Assembly (NCBI GenBank): GCA_002373975.1
Contig: DFKZ01000006.1
Location: 5,078 to 15,523 of the forward strand
DNA: 10,446 nt
Direction: 5' to 3'
Origin: Lachnospiraceae bacterium UBA3632
Lineage (GTDB): Bacteria > Bacillota > Clostridia > Lachnospirales > Lachnospiraceae
The position numbers and the translations under genes are program-made. This document shows positions 1 through 7,066 of the stretch, piece by piece. The notes below the pieces were generated by a model. It made no database searches and was not told where the DNA came from. It saw nothing but the letters and a program-made list of their open reading frames with translations. Numbering within the stretch: position 1 is the first letter of the stretch; every line of letters begins with the position of its first letter.

Positions 1-94
1 TACCGCTGCTTCGAGGACCCATAGCTGCGAAGCGGTGCTCGAAGCATACTTTTGTGCGGGCTCGCGTCACTAAGTTTGGCTGATTGCTTATAGG
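1..94. repeat. hairpin-rich non-coding stretch with fragments of the same repeat
   Basis: No convincing gene is visible on either strand. TGCTTCGAG (7-15) and CTCGAAGCA (38-46) are a perfect 9-bp inverted repeat. CGAAGCGGT (28-36) can instead pair with ACCGC and CTTCG (2-6 and 9-13, two-base bulge), so two mutually exclusive hairpins share a left arm. A weak stem can form between 54-58 and 65-70. GCGAAGC (27-33) and GCTGATTGCTTAT (79-91) are words found in the full repeats. This looks like a degraded or different unit of the same repeat cluster, cut by the window edge. Confidence 0.5.
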
Positions 95-208
95 AATCAA
101 TTCGCCTCACAGTACGAGGCGAATTGCGCAACGGCTTCGCCTTCGACTGCGCGCTAAGGCATCGCGCAGTCGATCAGCTTCGCAAAGTACGCGAAGCTGA
201 TTGCTTAT
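95..208. repeat. three-hairpin palindromic repeat, copy A (after the ylxF-like gene)
   Basis: Same layout as copy B. Hairpin 1: CAATTCGCCTC (98-108), loop ACAGTAC, right arm 116-126; 11 bp. Hairpin 2: CGACTGCGCG (144-153), loop CTAAGGCAT, right arm 163-172; 10 bp. Hairpin 3: ATCAGCTTCGC (173-183), loop AAAGTAC, right arm 191-201; 11 bp. GGCTTCGCC (133-141) lies between hairpins 1 and 2. The 13-mer GCTGATTGCTTAT at the end (196-208) also occurs at 79-91, just before hairpin 1, as if another unit preceded this one. On the minus strand it is the first thing after the ylxF-like gene. No T tract marks it as an intrinsic terminator. Confidence 0.9.
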
Positions 209-1080
209 GGTTCCATTATTTTAGTTATTTTTGCGGCCACTTCTGAGTTCATAACACCGAGGATCTTGCCGCGCTCTTCGCTGGTCATTGCATTCAGGAT
301 CTTGGCAGCCAGCTTTAAGCCTTCCGCATCATCCATGGCCTCGAATATTCCCGCAGCCTGCTTGGGCTTCATCTCCGCATAGGCTTTCGCATATGCCTGG
401 ATCTCTTCATCCGCCTCAAGCTGTGCTACGACCTGCTTGTACAGATACTCTGCCGTGGTAGGATCCATTTCCTCGTAAAACTTGCGATATTCTTCCGCAC
501 CCGGTCCGTTTTCCGCATATATGACTTCTTCGTAGAACTCATTGCGGATCCTCTGGAATTCAACCTGCATCTTTTCAAATTCGGAAAGGCGGGAAACCTC
601 CGCGGTAAGCTCGGTTATCTTCTCATCTTTGGCGGTGTTTGATGTCTGCAGGGTTTCGAGCTGCATCTCGAGATTATATATCTGATTTACCGCCTCCTCA
701 AGGCTCGCGTATCCGCCGTAGCTGTCCGGATCATCGGTGAGTGATGCCGTTGTCTTGGGAAGTATCTTGTTTATAACAGGAACGTCTTTAAGTATCGGAG
801 TCATAACAGAGCTTCCGAATCCGCCCACATCGAGTTTGATCACGATCACAACAACAGCAAGCCAGAGAAGCACAATAAAAACCGTGGCAAGAAAAGTCAC
901 AAATCCGTTGCCCTCTTTTTCCTCTTCGAGAGCTTCCTCCTGCTTTGCGATCTCCTTCGCACGCTTTTTAGCTTCCGCTTTCTGCTTGGCCTGTTCTTTT
1001 TTCAGATCCTGTTTTTCTTTCGCGAGTTTTTTTCGCTCTTCAGCGGCCGCCTTCTCTTCAGGCGTTAATTCTTTAGCCAT
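205..1080 (-). CDS. ylxF: membrane-anchored coiled-coil protein with MgtE-N/MotE-like C-terminus (YlxF-type)
   Basis: The protein has 291 residues in three parts. Residues 1-56 are a very basic and acidic helix (Lys/Glu/Ala-rich). One transmembrane helix follows at about 60-82 (VTFLATVFIVLLWLAVVVIV). After that come a coiled coil (about 125-185) and a helical tail (about 195-290) with two repeats of the MgtE-N/MotE kind: MKPKQAAGIFEAM (237-249), and MTSEERGKILGVM (265-277) followed by EVAAKITKIM. In Bacillus subtilis the gene after fliJ is ylxF, whose product has this layout; the related MotE is a chaperone for the stator protein MotC in rhizobia. A helper role in motor assembly is inferred, and the substrate is unknown. 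The start is one base after the fliJ stop, with AAAGGAA inside fliJ (1097-1091). The TAA stop (207-205) lies in the end of the palindromic repeat. Confidence 0.8.
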   Translation of the reverse strand: MAKELTPEEKAAAEERKKLAKEKQDLKKEQAKQKAEAKKRAKEIAKQEEALEEEKEGNGFVTFLATVFIVLLWLAVVVIVIKLDVGGFGSSVMTPILKDVPVINKILPKTTASLTDDPDSYGGYASLEEAVNQIYNLEMQLETLQTSNTAKDEKITELTAEVSRLSEFEKMQVEFQRIRNEFYEEVIYAENGPGAEEYRKFYEEMDPTTAEYLYKQVVAQLEADEEIQAYAKAYAEMKPKQAAGIFEAMDDAEGLKLAAKILNAMTSEERGKILGVMNSEVAAKITKIMEP

Positions 1081-1081
1081 C

Positions 1082-1537
1082 TTATGCGTTTTCCTTTATC
1101 TTTTGGCCATGTGTATAACTGGTCAGTTCGTCCACCATTTTGCTCTCTGCACGCTTTTCTTCAGCCATAAACTCATCAAACGCTTTTTCGCGCAGCTTAT
1201 CGTATGTCTTTCTTTCCATCATGGCTTCAGCCATTTTGATCCTTGCTTTCTCAAGCACATCCTCGGCACGCTTTATCGCTTCCTTCTGAAGCATTATGGC
1301 TTCGTCCGTCTGCATCCTTGCAAGCTGGTTGTCGTCTATATCGCGGAAATTGAGTTCCCCGTATAACAGAGCCTCCGCTTCCTGCTCGAGATTATGCTTC
1401 TTAAGCCGGAGCACATCAAGCTTTTCCTCCTCGGCTGCCAGAGCTGCCGCAGCTGCGGAGAATTCCTGCTTTGCCTGTGTTTCCATTTTCATTTTAAGTT
1501 CCAGAATATTCTGGAGACTGAAACGAAATCTTGCCAT
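1082..1537 (-). CDS. fliJ: flagellar export protein FliJ
   Basis: Coiled-coil stalk protein of the export ATPase complex, comparable to the gamma subunit of F1. It sits in the FliI ring and contacts FlhA. The protein has 151 residues; the family is usually about 145-150. It opens with MARFRFSLQNILELKMKME, the typical FliJ N-terminus (F-x-F-x-L-x-x-x-L), and is almost wholly alpha-helical and charged from about 15 to 140, with two long heptad-like helices around an NFRDIDD turn (62-68). The start ATG overlaps the fliI stop by one base (TAATG), which supports coupling. The stop is one base before the next gene. FliJ sequences are poorly conserved, so the position right after fliI adds much of the support. 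Confidence 0.93.
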   Translation of the reverse strand: MARFRFSLQNILELKMKMETQAKQEFSAAAAALAAEEEKLDVLRLKKHNLEQEAEALLYGELNFRDIDDNQLARMQTDEAIMLQKEAIKRAEDVLEKARIKMAEAMMERKTYDKLREKAFDEFMAEEKRAESKMVDELTSYTHGQKIKENA

Positions 1538-2859
1538 TAGTCCTCAAAGAGCTCCTCTAACATCGCAATGCTCTCTTCCAGAGTGAATTTCTCGTCGGTT
1601 GCCTGACACAGGAATTCGTTTACCGCCTCGATCTTGGAAATCGAATAATCGATATTGGGGTTTGATCCCTGCTTATACGCACCGATATTGATAAGATCCT
1701 CGGCTTCGTTATAGGTTGCCAGTACAGTCTTAAGCCTGCTTGAAGCTGCCTTGTGTTCTTTTGAAGCGATCGAGCTCATACACCTGGATATGCTCTGCAG
1801 AACATCTATGGCGGGGTAATGATTTCTGTGTGCCAGCCTTCTGTCGAGCATTATATGTCCGTCAAGGATACTGCGGGCAGTATCGGTTATAGGTTCGTTA
1901 AAATCGTCTCCGTCCACAAGCACGGTATACAGTCCTGTGATGGAGCCTTTATCACTTCTTCCCGCTCTCTCGAGGAGCTTTGGCATCTCGGAATAAACGC
2001 TTGGCGGATATCCCCTTGTAACAGGCGGCTCGCCGCTTGCAAGCCCGATCTCTCTCTGAGCCATTGAAAATCTGGTAAGAGAGTCCATCATCAGAAGGAC
2101 ATCCTTTCCCTGATCCCTGAAATACTCCGCAATAGCCGTTGCAGTCATTGCAGCCTTTTTTCTCTCCAGAGCCGGTCTGTCCGACGTGGCTACTACCACC
2201 ACGCTTCTTTTCATTCCCTCTTCGCCGAGGTCACGCTCTATGAATTCGCGTACTTCCCTGCCACGCTCTCCGATAAGAGCGATGACATTTATATCGGCTC
2301 TGGTATTTCTGGCAAACATACCCATCAAGGTCGACTTTCCGACACCCGAGCCGGCAAATATTCCTATCCTCTGACCCTTGCCTATGGTGATAAGTCCGTC
2401 AACGGCTTTAACGCCGAGAGGAAGGATCGTATCGATTATCTCCCTGGACATAGGATCCGGTGGGGCTGCGTCAACGGGATAGTATTCACCCTCTATTTCC
2501 GTGCCGTCCGTTGGTACTCCCAGACCGTTTAACGACTTTCCCAGCAGATTATCCGACACAGCTATCCGAAGAGGATAATTGGTATTTTCAACAATGCTCC
2601 CAAGCCCTATTCCATCGGTCTGGTCATAAGGCATAAGGAGCGTTTTTTTATCTCTGAACCCAACCACCTCCGCAACAATCGGCTTCAGGGAATTGCCCTC
2701 GGCATCCTCCGGCTTTATCACGCACATATCTCCGAGCTTTGCATCGGGACCGGCGGATTCTATCGTGAGGCCTACAACATTGACAACCTTGCCTTTTTTG
2801 CGATAGAAAGTGGATTCTTTCAGCTTTGTATACTTTTTAAGGTTAATACCGTTTGTCAT
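1537..2859 (-). CDS. fliI: flagellum-specific export ATPase FliI
   Basis: ATPase of the flagellar type III export apparatus, related to the F1 beta subunit; it forms a hexamer at the export gate and unloads substrates and chaperones. The protein has 440 residues, the normal length. The Walker A loop is GSGVGKST (170-177), preceded by GKGQRIGIFA. GERGREVREF (197-206) carries the catalytic glutamate region. Walker B is LLMMDS (255-260), followed by LTRFSMAQREIGLASGEPP (261-279). LDGHIMLDRRLA (332-343) is also diagnostic. The ATG at 2859 lies 18 bases after the fliH stop and has only a weak ribosome site (CGGAT), so translation may be coupled. Its stop and the fliJ start overlap in TAATG. Confidence 0.98.
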   Translation of the reverse strand: MTNGINLKKYTKLKESTFYRKKGKVVNVVGLTIESAGPDAKLGDMCVIKPEDAEGNSLKPIVAEVVGFRDKKTLLMPYDQTDGIGLGSIVENTNYPLRIAVSDNLLGKSLNGLGVPTDGTEIEGEYYPVDAAPPDPMSREIIDTILPLGVKAVDGLITIGKGQRIGIFAGSGVGKSTLMGMFARNTRADINVIALIGERGREVREFIERDLGEEGMKRSVVVVATSDRPALERKKAAMTATAIAEYFRDQGKDVLLMMDSLTRFSMAQREIGLASGEPPVTRGYPPSVYSEMPKLLERAGRSDKGSITGLYTVLVDGDDFNEPITDTARSILDGHIMLDRRLAHRNHYPAIDVLQSISRCMSSIASKEHKAASSRLKTVLATYNEAEDLINIGAYKQGSNPNIDYSISKIEAVNEFLCQATDEKFTLEESIAMLEELFED

Positions 2860-2877
2860 TGTTAAAGCTATCCGTCA

Positions 2878-3843
2878 TCAGCTCTGCTGATTCTTCTCGT
2901 AGGAAAGAAGTCTGATCTTTCCCGTAAGCTCCGTCAGCTCGGTATCGAGCCCGCAATCAAAGATTCCCCCGTCAGTCTCGATATAGCACTGATTCTTGGA
3001 AAGACTGATGTCCTCGATTATCTCCACAACACTGTCGGGAATAGTGGCTGCCGCTTCGAGAGTTTTTTTCTGCATGCCGACAAAAGCAACATCATCCGGT
3101 GACACATGGATCAGATAGCTTCTGGTACCCTCGATCCTGCGCATTGTGGTTTCGATCAGATGTGTCAGGATCTGACGCTGTGATGAAAGATCAACATCAA
3201 AAATATACTGATAAATATCTGTAATGGTTTCGACAAGATCGGCTTCAGCACTGTCAAACAATTCGGCATACTGCGCTCTGAGTTCGTTTTCAGTCTGCTT
3301 AAGCTCAGCCTTTGCTGCTTCCAGTTCTTTTTCCGCTTCTGCATGCCCGTCGGCATATCCCTGGCCGTGGGCTTCTTCATACACAGCCTGCCTGGTCTGC
3401 TGTGCTTCCTCTTTGGCGTTTTCTACTATCCCGGCAGCTTCTCTTTCGGCATCCTCCAGGATCTGTGCAGCCTCTCTGTTTGCCTTTTCGATAAAAGCAC
3501 TTGCATCAGCCCTCTGAGCCTGCCGCACCGGCTTTGGCCTTTGTTTTGCCTCTGCTTCCCCGCCTTCTGCCGCGTCTTCCGCGGTACCTTCCTGTTCCCC
3601 GGCACCTGATTCATTGCGGAATAATCCTTCGAAATCTCCCTCTTCTCCTTCGGGGCGTTCTCCGATGTATTCTCCGTCTTCGACCACATCGGCATCAAGT
3701 CCCAGCGAGAACTCGGCTTCCTGCCTTTCAAGCTCTTTTTCACGCATTATCTCGAGCTTTTTTTCCATAAGGGCATTCATGTCGATCACGCGCTTATCTT
3801 TATTCGAAATATTCACATAGGATGTCTTCAAAAGATTAGGCAA
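2878..3843 (-). CDS. fliH: flagellar export apparatus protein FliH (regulator of FliI)
   Basis: FliH holds the export ATPase FliI in the cytoplasm and links it to the C-ring. The protein has 321 residues, longer than many FliH proteins. The excess is an acidic, low-complexity segment at about 52-100, rich in Glu and Gly. A charged helix follows (about 115-195) with the GxxxG-type stretch HGQGYADGHAEAEKE (159-173) typical of FliH. The C-terminal domain ends with IETDGGIFDCGLDTEL (288-303), the conserved FliH/YscL block. The start is a TTG at 3843-3841 inside the end of fliG (eight-base overlap). I prefer it because the resulting PNLLKTSYVNI followed by RVID looks like a genuine FliH N-terminus; the next ATG (MNALMEKK) would remove it. 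A GGAGG lies 11 bases upstream of the TTG. The start is less certain than the identity. Confidence 0.92.
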   Translation of the reverse strand: MPNLLKTSYVNISNKDKRVIDMNALMEKKLEIMREKELERQEAEFSLGLDADVVEDGEYIGERPEGEEGDFEGLFRNESGAGEQEGTAEDAAEGGEAEAKQRPKPVRQAQRADASAFIEKANREAAQILEDAEREAAGIVENAKEEAQQTRQAVYEEAHGQGYADGHAEAEKELEAAKAELKQTENELRAQYAELFDSAEADLVETITDIYQYIFDVDLSSQRQILTHLIETTMRRIEGTRSYLIHVSPDDVAFVGMQKKTLEAAATIPDSVVEIIEDISLSKNQCYIETDGGIFDCGLDTELTELTGKIRLLSYEKNQQS

Positions 3844-4858
3844 TTATCTCGTCGCCTCCGCCTCTGGAAATAATGATCTCGCCGGCGTCTTCCAGCTTTC
3901 TTATGATATTTACTATCTTCTGCTGGGCTTCCTCTACGTCCTTCATACGCACAGGTCCCATGAATTCCATATCCTCTTTTATCATCGTAGCAAGACGCTT
4001 TGAGAGGTTGTTGAATATAGCATTCTGAACCTGCTCGTTTGCACCCTTAAGAGCGATACCGAGGTCAGAGTTATCAACTTCACGCAGCACACGCTGTACC
4101 GATCTGTCGTCGAGCAGAAGCACGTCCTCGAATACGAACATCTTCTTTCTGATCTCGTCGGCAAGCTCGGGCTCTTCTATCTCGAGAGATTCCATGATGT
4201 GTTTCTCTGTTCCGCGGTCTACGGAGTTGAGGATCTCTACTACGGAATCAACACCACCGATAATGGTGTAATCCTGGTTAACAAGGGATGCAAGCTTGGA
4301 TTCAAGCACCTTCTCAACCTCCTTGATGATATCGGGACTGGTTCTGTCCATAACGGCGATACGCTTTGCAACATCCGCCTGCCTGTCGGGAGCAAGGGCG
4401 GATATGATCTGTCCCGCCTGCTGGGGTGAAAGATATGACAGGATGAGGGCGATAGTCTGGGGATGCTCATCCTGGATAAAGTTGATAAGCTGCGTAGCAT
4501 CTGTCTTTCTGACAAACTCGAAGGGCTTAACCTGCAGTGAAGCGGTAAGCCTTCCGATAACCTCCATTGCCTTGTCGCTTCCAAGGGCATTTTCCAACAG
4601 CTCCCTTGCATAACCGATACCGCCCTCTGCGATATACTGCTGTGCAAGACAGACTTCGTAGAATTCGTTGATCACGTCCTCCTTGATCTGCGGAGTGACA
4701 CTTCTGGTGTTTGCGATCTCAAGTGTGAGCTCTTCTATTTCCTCTTCCTTGAGATGCTTGAAAATGCCTGCGGAACGCTCCGGGCCGAGTACTATGAGCA
4801 GTATTGCTGCTTTTTGCAGACCTGCAAGCGATGATGCCTCTGATAAACCTCTTGCCAT
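3836..4858 (-). CDS. fliG: flagellar motor switch protein FliG
   Basis: Cytoplasmic rotor protein that binds FliF through its N-terminus and takes torque from MotA through its C-terminus, with FliM bound in between. The protein has 340 residues, standard size. The N-terminal domain includes LQKAAILLIVLGPERSAGIF (14-33). The middle domain has EHPQTIALILSYLSP (131-145), with the EHPQ motif. KKMFVFED (238-245) belongs to the ARM-C/MFVF linker. The C-terminal torque helix region has LDDRSVQRVLREVD (249-262) with the conserved charged residues, then GPVRMKDVEEAQ (301-312). The ATG at 4858 has AGGAG (4870-4866) seven bases upstream. The end overlaps the start of fliH by eight bases. Nothing is missing from the key motifs. 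Confidence 0.98.
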   Translation of the reverse strand: MARGLSEASSLAGLQKAAILLIVLGPERSAGIFKHLKEEEIEELTLEIANTRSVTPQIKEDVINEFYEVCLAQQYIAEGGIGYARELLENALGSDKAMEVIGRLTASLQVKPFEFVRKTDATQLINFIQDEHPQTIALILSYLSPQQAGQIISALAPDRQADVAKRIAVMDRTSPDIIKEVEKVLESKLASLVNQDYTIIGGVDSVVEILNSVDRGTEKHIMESLEIEEPELADEIRKKMFVFEDVLLLDDRSVQRVLREVDNSDLGIALKGANEQVQNAIFNNLSKRLATMIKEDMEFMGPVRMKDVEEAQQKIVNIIRKLEDAGEIIISRGGGDEIIA

Positions 4859-4902
4859 TATCTTTCTCCTGCGTAAAGCCTGTTATGCCGGCTTAAGCAA
4901 TT

Positions 4903-6501
4903 TTAACCCCACTCCTCAGTCAGCCAGTTGCGCAGCAGGATCGCTGCCGCCTCCGGATTCTCGTCGACGAATTTCTCGACCATCTTTCGTGTTTCCGATT
5001 TAGTCTCCACGTCGATATCCTCGACCTCGGGCTCAGGCGTAGACTGAAGAAGCGTCTCCACGGAAAGCTCCTCCTCCTGGGGTTCTTCTTTTCTGACTGC
5101 CATGCTTCTGAGAACTACTATCACAAGAAGTATCAGGATCAGTAAAAACAGCGCTGCGGAAAGCACTGTAGTCCAGCTGATCTTTAAGCCTTCCTTGTCG
5201 TAAAAGATAGGTGACTCATAAGCAACAATTGTAATATTCTCAACGGGAACGCCCGTTGCCTTTGACACTATCTGATAGAAATCTTCATCAACTTCAAGCT
5301 TTGTATCCGTGCTGTTGTTAAGCTTGTACTCGTCCCATGTGATCCCGTCAAGAAGTCCCATGGTCTTGGCATCCTGCTCGCGCAGCTCTCTGAATGTAAT
5401 GGCTGCTATCGAGAGCGAAGAGCTTCCGTAATCGATAACACCTGCAGGTATAGTTCCGTATTTTGAATATTCATCCAGCAGATAATCACTGACGGTTTCG
5501 GAAGAAGATGACGAACTGTTCTGTCCGTTCTCATATACATATGTGGTTCCCTCCCCGTTGGAATCGGTACCGGGAACTCCTGCCACACCGTTCTCGCTCT
5601 CGGAATCATAAGTTTCGTGGTGGGAAAGGTAGCCTTCATTCCTTCCGTCGGTTGTGGAATATTTCTTAATGGTCTCTTCGTAATTTGCATAATTCATATC
5701 AAGATGACTTGTCACCTCGATATTGTCGTACTGGTTTGTTCCGAAAAGAACCTTTTTGGTCTGGTTGGAAATATAGCTCTCAGCCGTATTTTTCAGCTCC
5801 TGCATCGAATTGGCAATCCCGGCTGTGGAATAATCGTCTCCGCCCACAAAGAGCATGTTGCCCTCCTCATCGAGGATGGTAACGTTTGACGTGGTCTCGT
5901 TTCCGAGGAAGCATGCCACAGCCTTTGCCAGGAACTGTGCATTTCCGGAATTAAACGTTGCGTCGGTATCCAGCTGGATATACGCAGATGATTCCTGCTG
6001 CTGCGAAAGAAGCGTTCCGACATCGTTGGGAATATGGAGCTGTACCTTTGCATTTCTGATACCGCTTATGCCTTTAAGCGTGTTGGCAAGCTGGGTTTCT
6101 TTGTAGAGCTGGTATCTGTTCGTCCTGTCGTAAGTAGTATCTGACAGAGAGGAGCTCTGCGCATCCGCAAGGGAATACTTGTCGGGATTATATCCGCTGG
6201 CTCCGATGGCAAGCTCCGCTGCCGAGCTGTCGGACTCCTTTACGCTGATAACAAGTGCATTGGAATTAAGCTGATACTCTATGCCCGCATCGGAAAGGAT
6301 CTGAGTAACTTCAGAGGTTTCCGTTGTATCGGTGCAGGTTTTGAGCACAACATATTTCGGTCTTGTCATAACGGTGACGATCACTATAAACACGATAACG
6401 GTCACTATGGCAAGGCCAATAATGATCGCTTTCTGTCTGGTAGTGAATTTCTGCCACCACTCTTTTATTCTGTTAAGAATGTTCCGTAACCACTCCGGCA
6501 T
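4903..6501 (-). CDS. fliF: flagellar MS-ring protein FliF
   Basis: Forms the membrane MS ring on which the rotor and export gate are built. The protein has 532 residues, within the family range. A basic N-terminus is followed by transmembrane helix 1 (about 25-45), then the periplasmic ring-building YscJ/FliF domain, with TLKGISGIRNAKVQLHIP (141-158) as a recognisable core. Next comes the FliF-specific region with a low-complexity loop containing six serines (329-334). Transmembrane helix 2 is at about 445-466 and is followed by an acidic cytoplasmic tail. The last residues, from about 505 (KMVEKFVDENPEAAAILLRN, then WLTEEW), are the FliG-binding segment. The ATG at 6501 has a strong AGGAGAGGA (6518-6510) eight bases upstream. 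The gene is separated from fliE by the hairpin repeat and from fliG by 44 bases. Confidence 0.97.
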   Translation of the reverse strand: MPEWLRNILNRIKEWWQKFTTRQKAIIIGLAIVTVIVFIVIVTVMTRPKYVVLKTCTDTTETSEVTQILSDAGIEYQLNSNALVISVKESDSSAAELAIGASGYNPDKYSLADAQSSSLSDTTYDRTNRYQLYKETQLANTLKGISGIRNAKVQLHIPNDVGTLLSQQQESSAYIQLDTDATFNSGNAQFLAKAVACFLGNETTSNVTILDEEGNMLFVGGDDYSTAGIANSMQELKNTAESYISNQTKKVLFGTNQYDNIEVTSHLDMNYANYEETIKKYSTTDGRNEGYLSHHETYDSESENGVAGVPGTDSNGEGTTYVYENGQNSSSSSSETVSDYLLDEYSKYGTIPAGVIDYGSSSLSIAAITFRELREQDAKTMGLLDGITWDEYKLNNSTDTKLEVDEDFYQIVSKATGVPVENITIVAYESPIFYDKEGLKISWTTVLSAALFLLILILLVIVVLRSMAVRKEEPQEEELSVETLLQSTPEPEVEDIDVETKSETRKMVEKFVDENPEAAAILLRNWLTEEWG

Positions 6502-6550
6502 TTGTGTTATCCTCTCCTAAATCCTCGAAAAAATAAAGCTAAGGCATCGC

Positions 6551-6677
6551 ATCTATGAAATCAATTCGCCTCATAGTACGAGGCGAATTGCGCAACGGCT
6601 TCGCCTTCGACTGCGAATTGAAGCATTTCGCAGTCGATCTGCTTCGCAAAGTACGCGAAGCAGGTTGCTAGTGCTTA
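6551..6677. repeat. three-hairpin palindromic repeat, copy B (fliE-fliF gap)
   Basis: Three perfect hairpins in a row. Hairpin 1: CAATTCGCCTC (6562-6572), loop ATAGTAC, right arm 6580-6590; 11 bp. Hairpin 2: CGACTGCGAA (6608-6617), 9-base loop, right arm 6627-6636; 10 bp. Hairpin 3: CTGCTTCGC (6639-6647), loop AAAGTAC, right arm 6655-6663; 9 bp. A mini-palindrome GGCTTCGCC (6597-6605) lies between hairpins 1 and 2. Copy A is at 98-208. Just before copy B, 6538-6550 repeats a 13-mer that in copy A lies across the loop of hairpin 2 (153-165). It sits inside the operon, so it should be transcribed within the polycistronic mRNA. No T tract follows, so it is not a standard terminator. Confidence 0.9.
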
Positions 6678-7010
6678 TATTTGTATCTGCATAATTTCTT
6701 TGTAGGCCTCGAGTACTCTGTCGCGGATCGCAACGGTATACTGGAGGGCGGTTGATGCCTTCTCCAGTGCGATGGTAAGATCGTGTGTGGAATCACTCTC
6801 GCCAAGGGCAAAGAGTATCTCCTGATCCTCCGCATCCGACAGATAGCTGTTGGTCTGATTGATGTTGTTTATAGCGGAATTGAGAGCCGCCTCGAACATG
6901 GTTCCGTCGGCAGCCTTTCCGGTATTTGTAAGACCCAGGCCTTTTATATTGGTGGGCTTAATGACATCGGTTGTCGGCCCTGTCATTGCCCTTACAAAAG
7001 CAGCGTTCAT
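6675..7010 (-). CDS. fliE: flagellar hook-basal body complex protein FliE
   Basis: Small export substrate that joins the MS ring (FliF) to the FlgB rod and is needed to open the export gate. The protein has 111 residues; the family is usually about 100-110. The C-terminal helical region carries the diagnostic run HDLTIALEKAST, then LQYTVAIRDRVLEAYKEIM (89-107), ending in QIQI. The N-terminus up to about residue 35 is variable and probably disordered. The ATG at 7010 has AGAGG (7023-7019) eight bases upstream. The TAA stop (6677-6675) lies in the GCTTA end of the palindromic repeat that fills the gap to fliF, so gene and repeat abut with no spacer. Confidence 0.95.
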   Translation of the reverse strand: MNAAFVRAMTGPTTDVIKPTNIKGLGLTNTGKAADGTMFEAALNSAINNINQTNSYLSDAEDQEILFALGESDSTHDLTIALEKASTALQYTVAIRDRVLEAYKEIMQIQI

Positions 7011-7066
7011 ATATATAACCTCTCAGATTCATATACGCACATCTACGCACTTAGGAATTTATCACC

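Noticed and set aside
95..208. CRISPR array or tRNA explanation for the palindromic repeat
   Set aside because: Only three different hairpins with no regular spacers, and no acceptor/anticodon layout; the second copy is in an operon gap without any cas gene nearby.
737..1366. 209-residue open frame on the plus strand across the ylxF-like gene and fliJ
   Set aside because: Antisense shadow of two well-supported genes; its composition (Ser/Phe/Ala-rich) mirrors the lysine-rich helices on the other strand.
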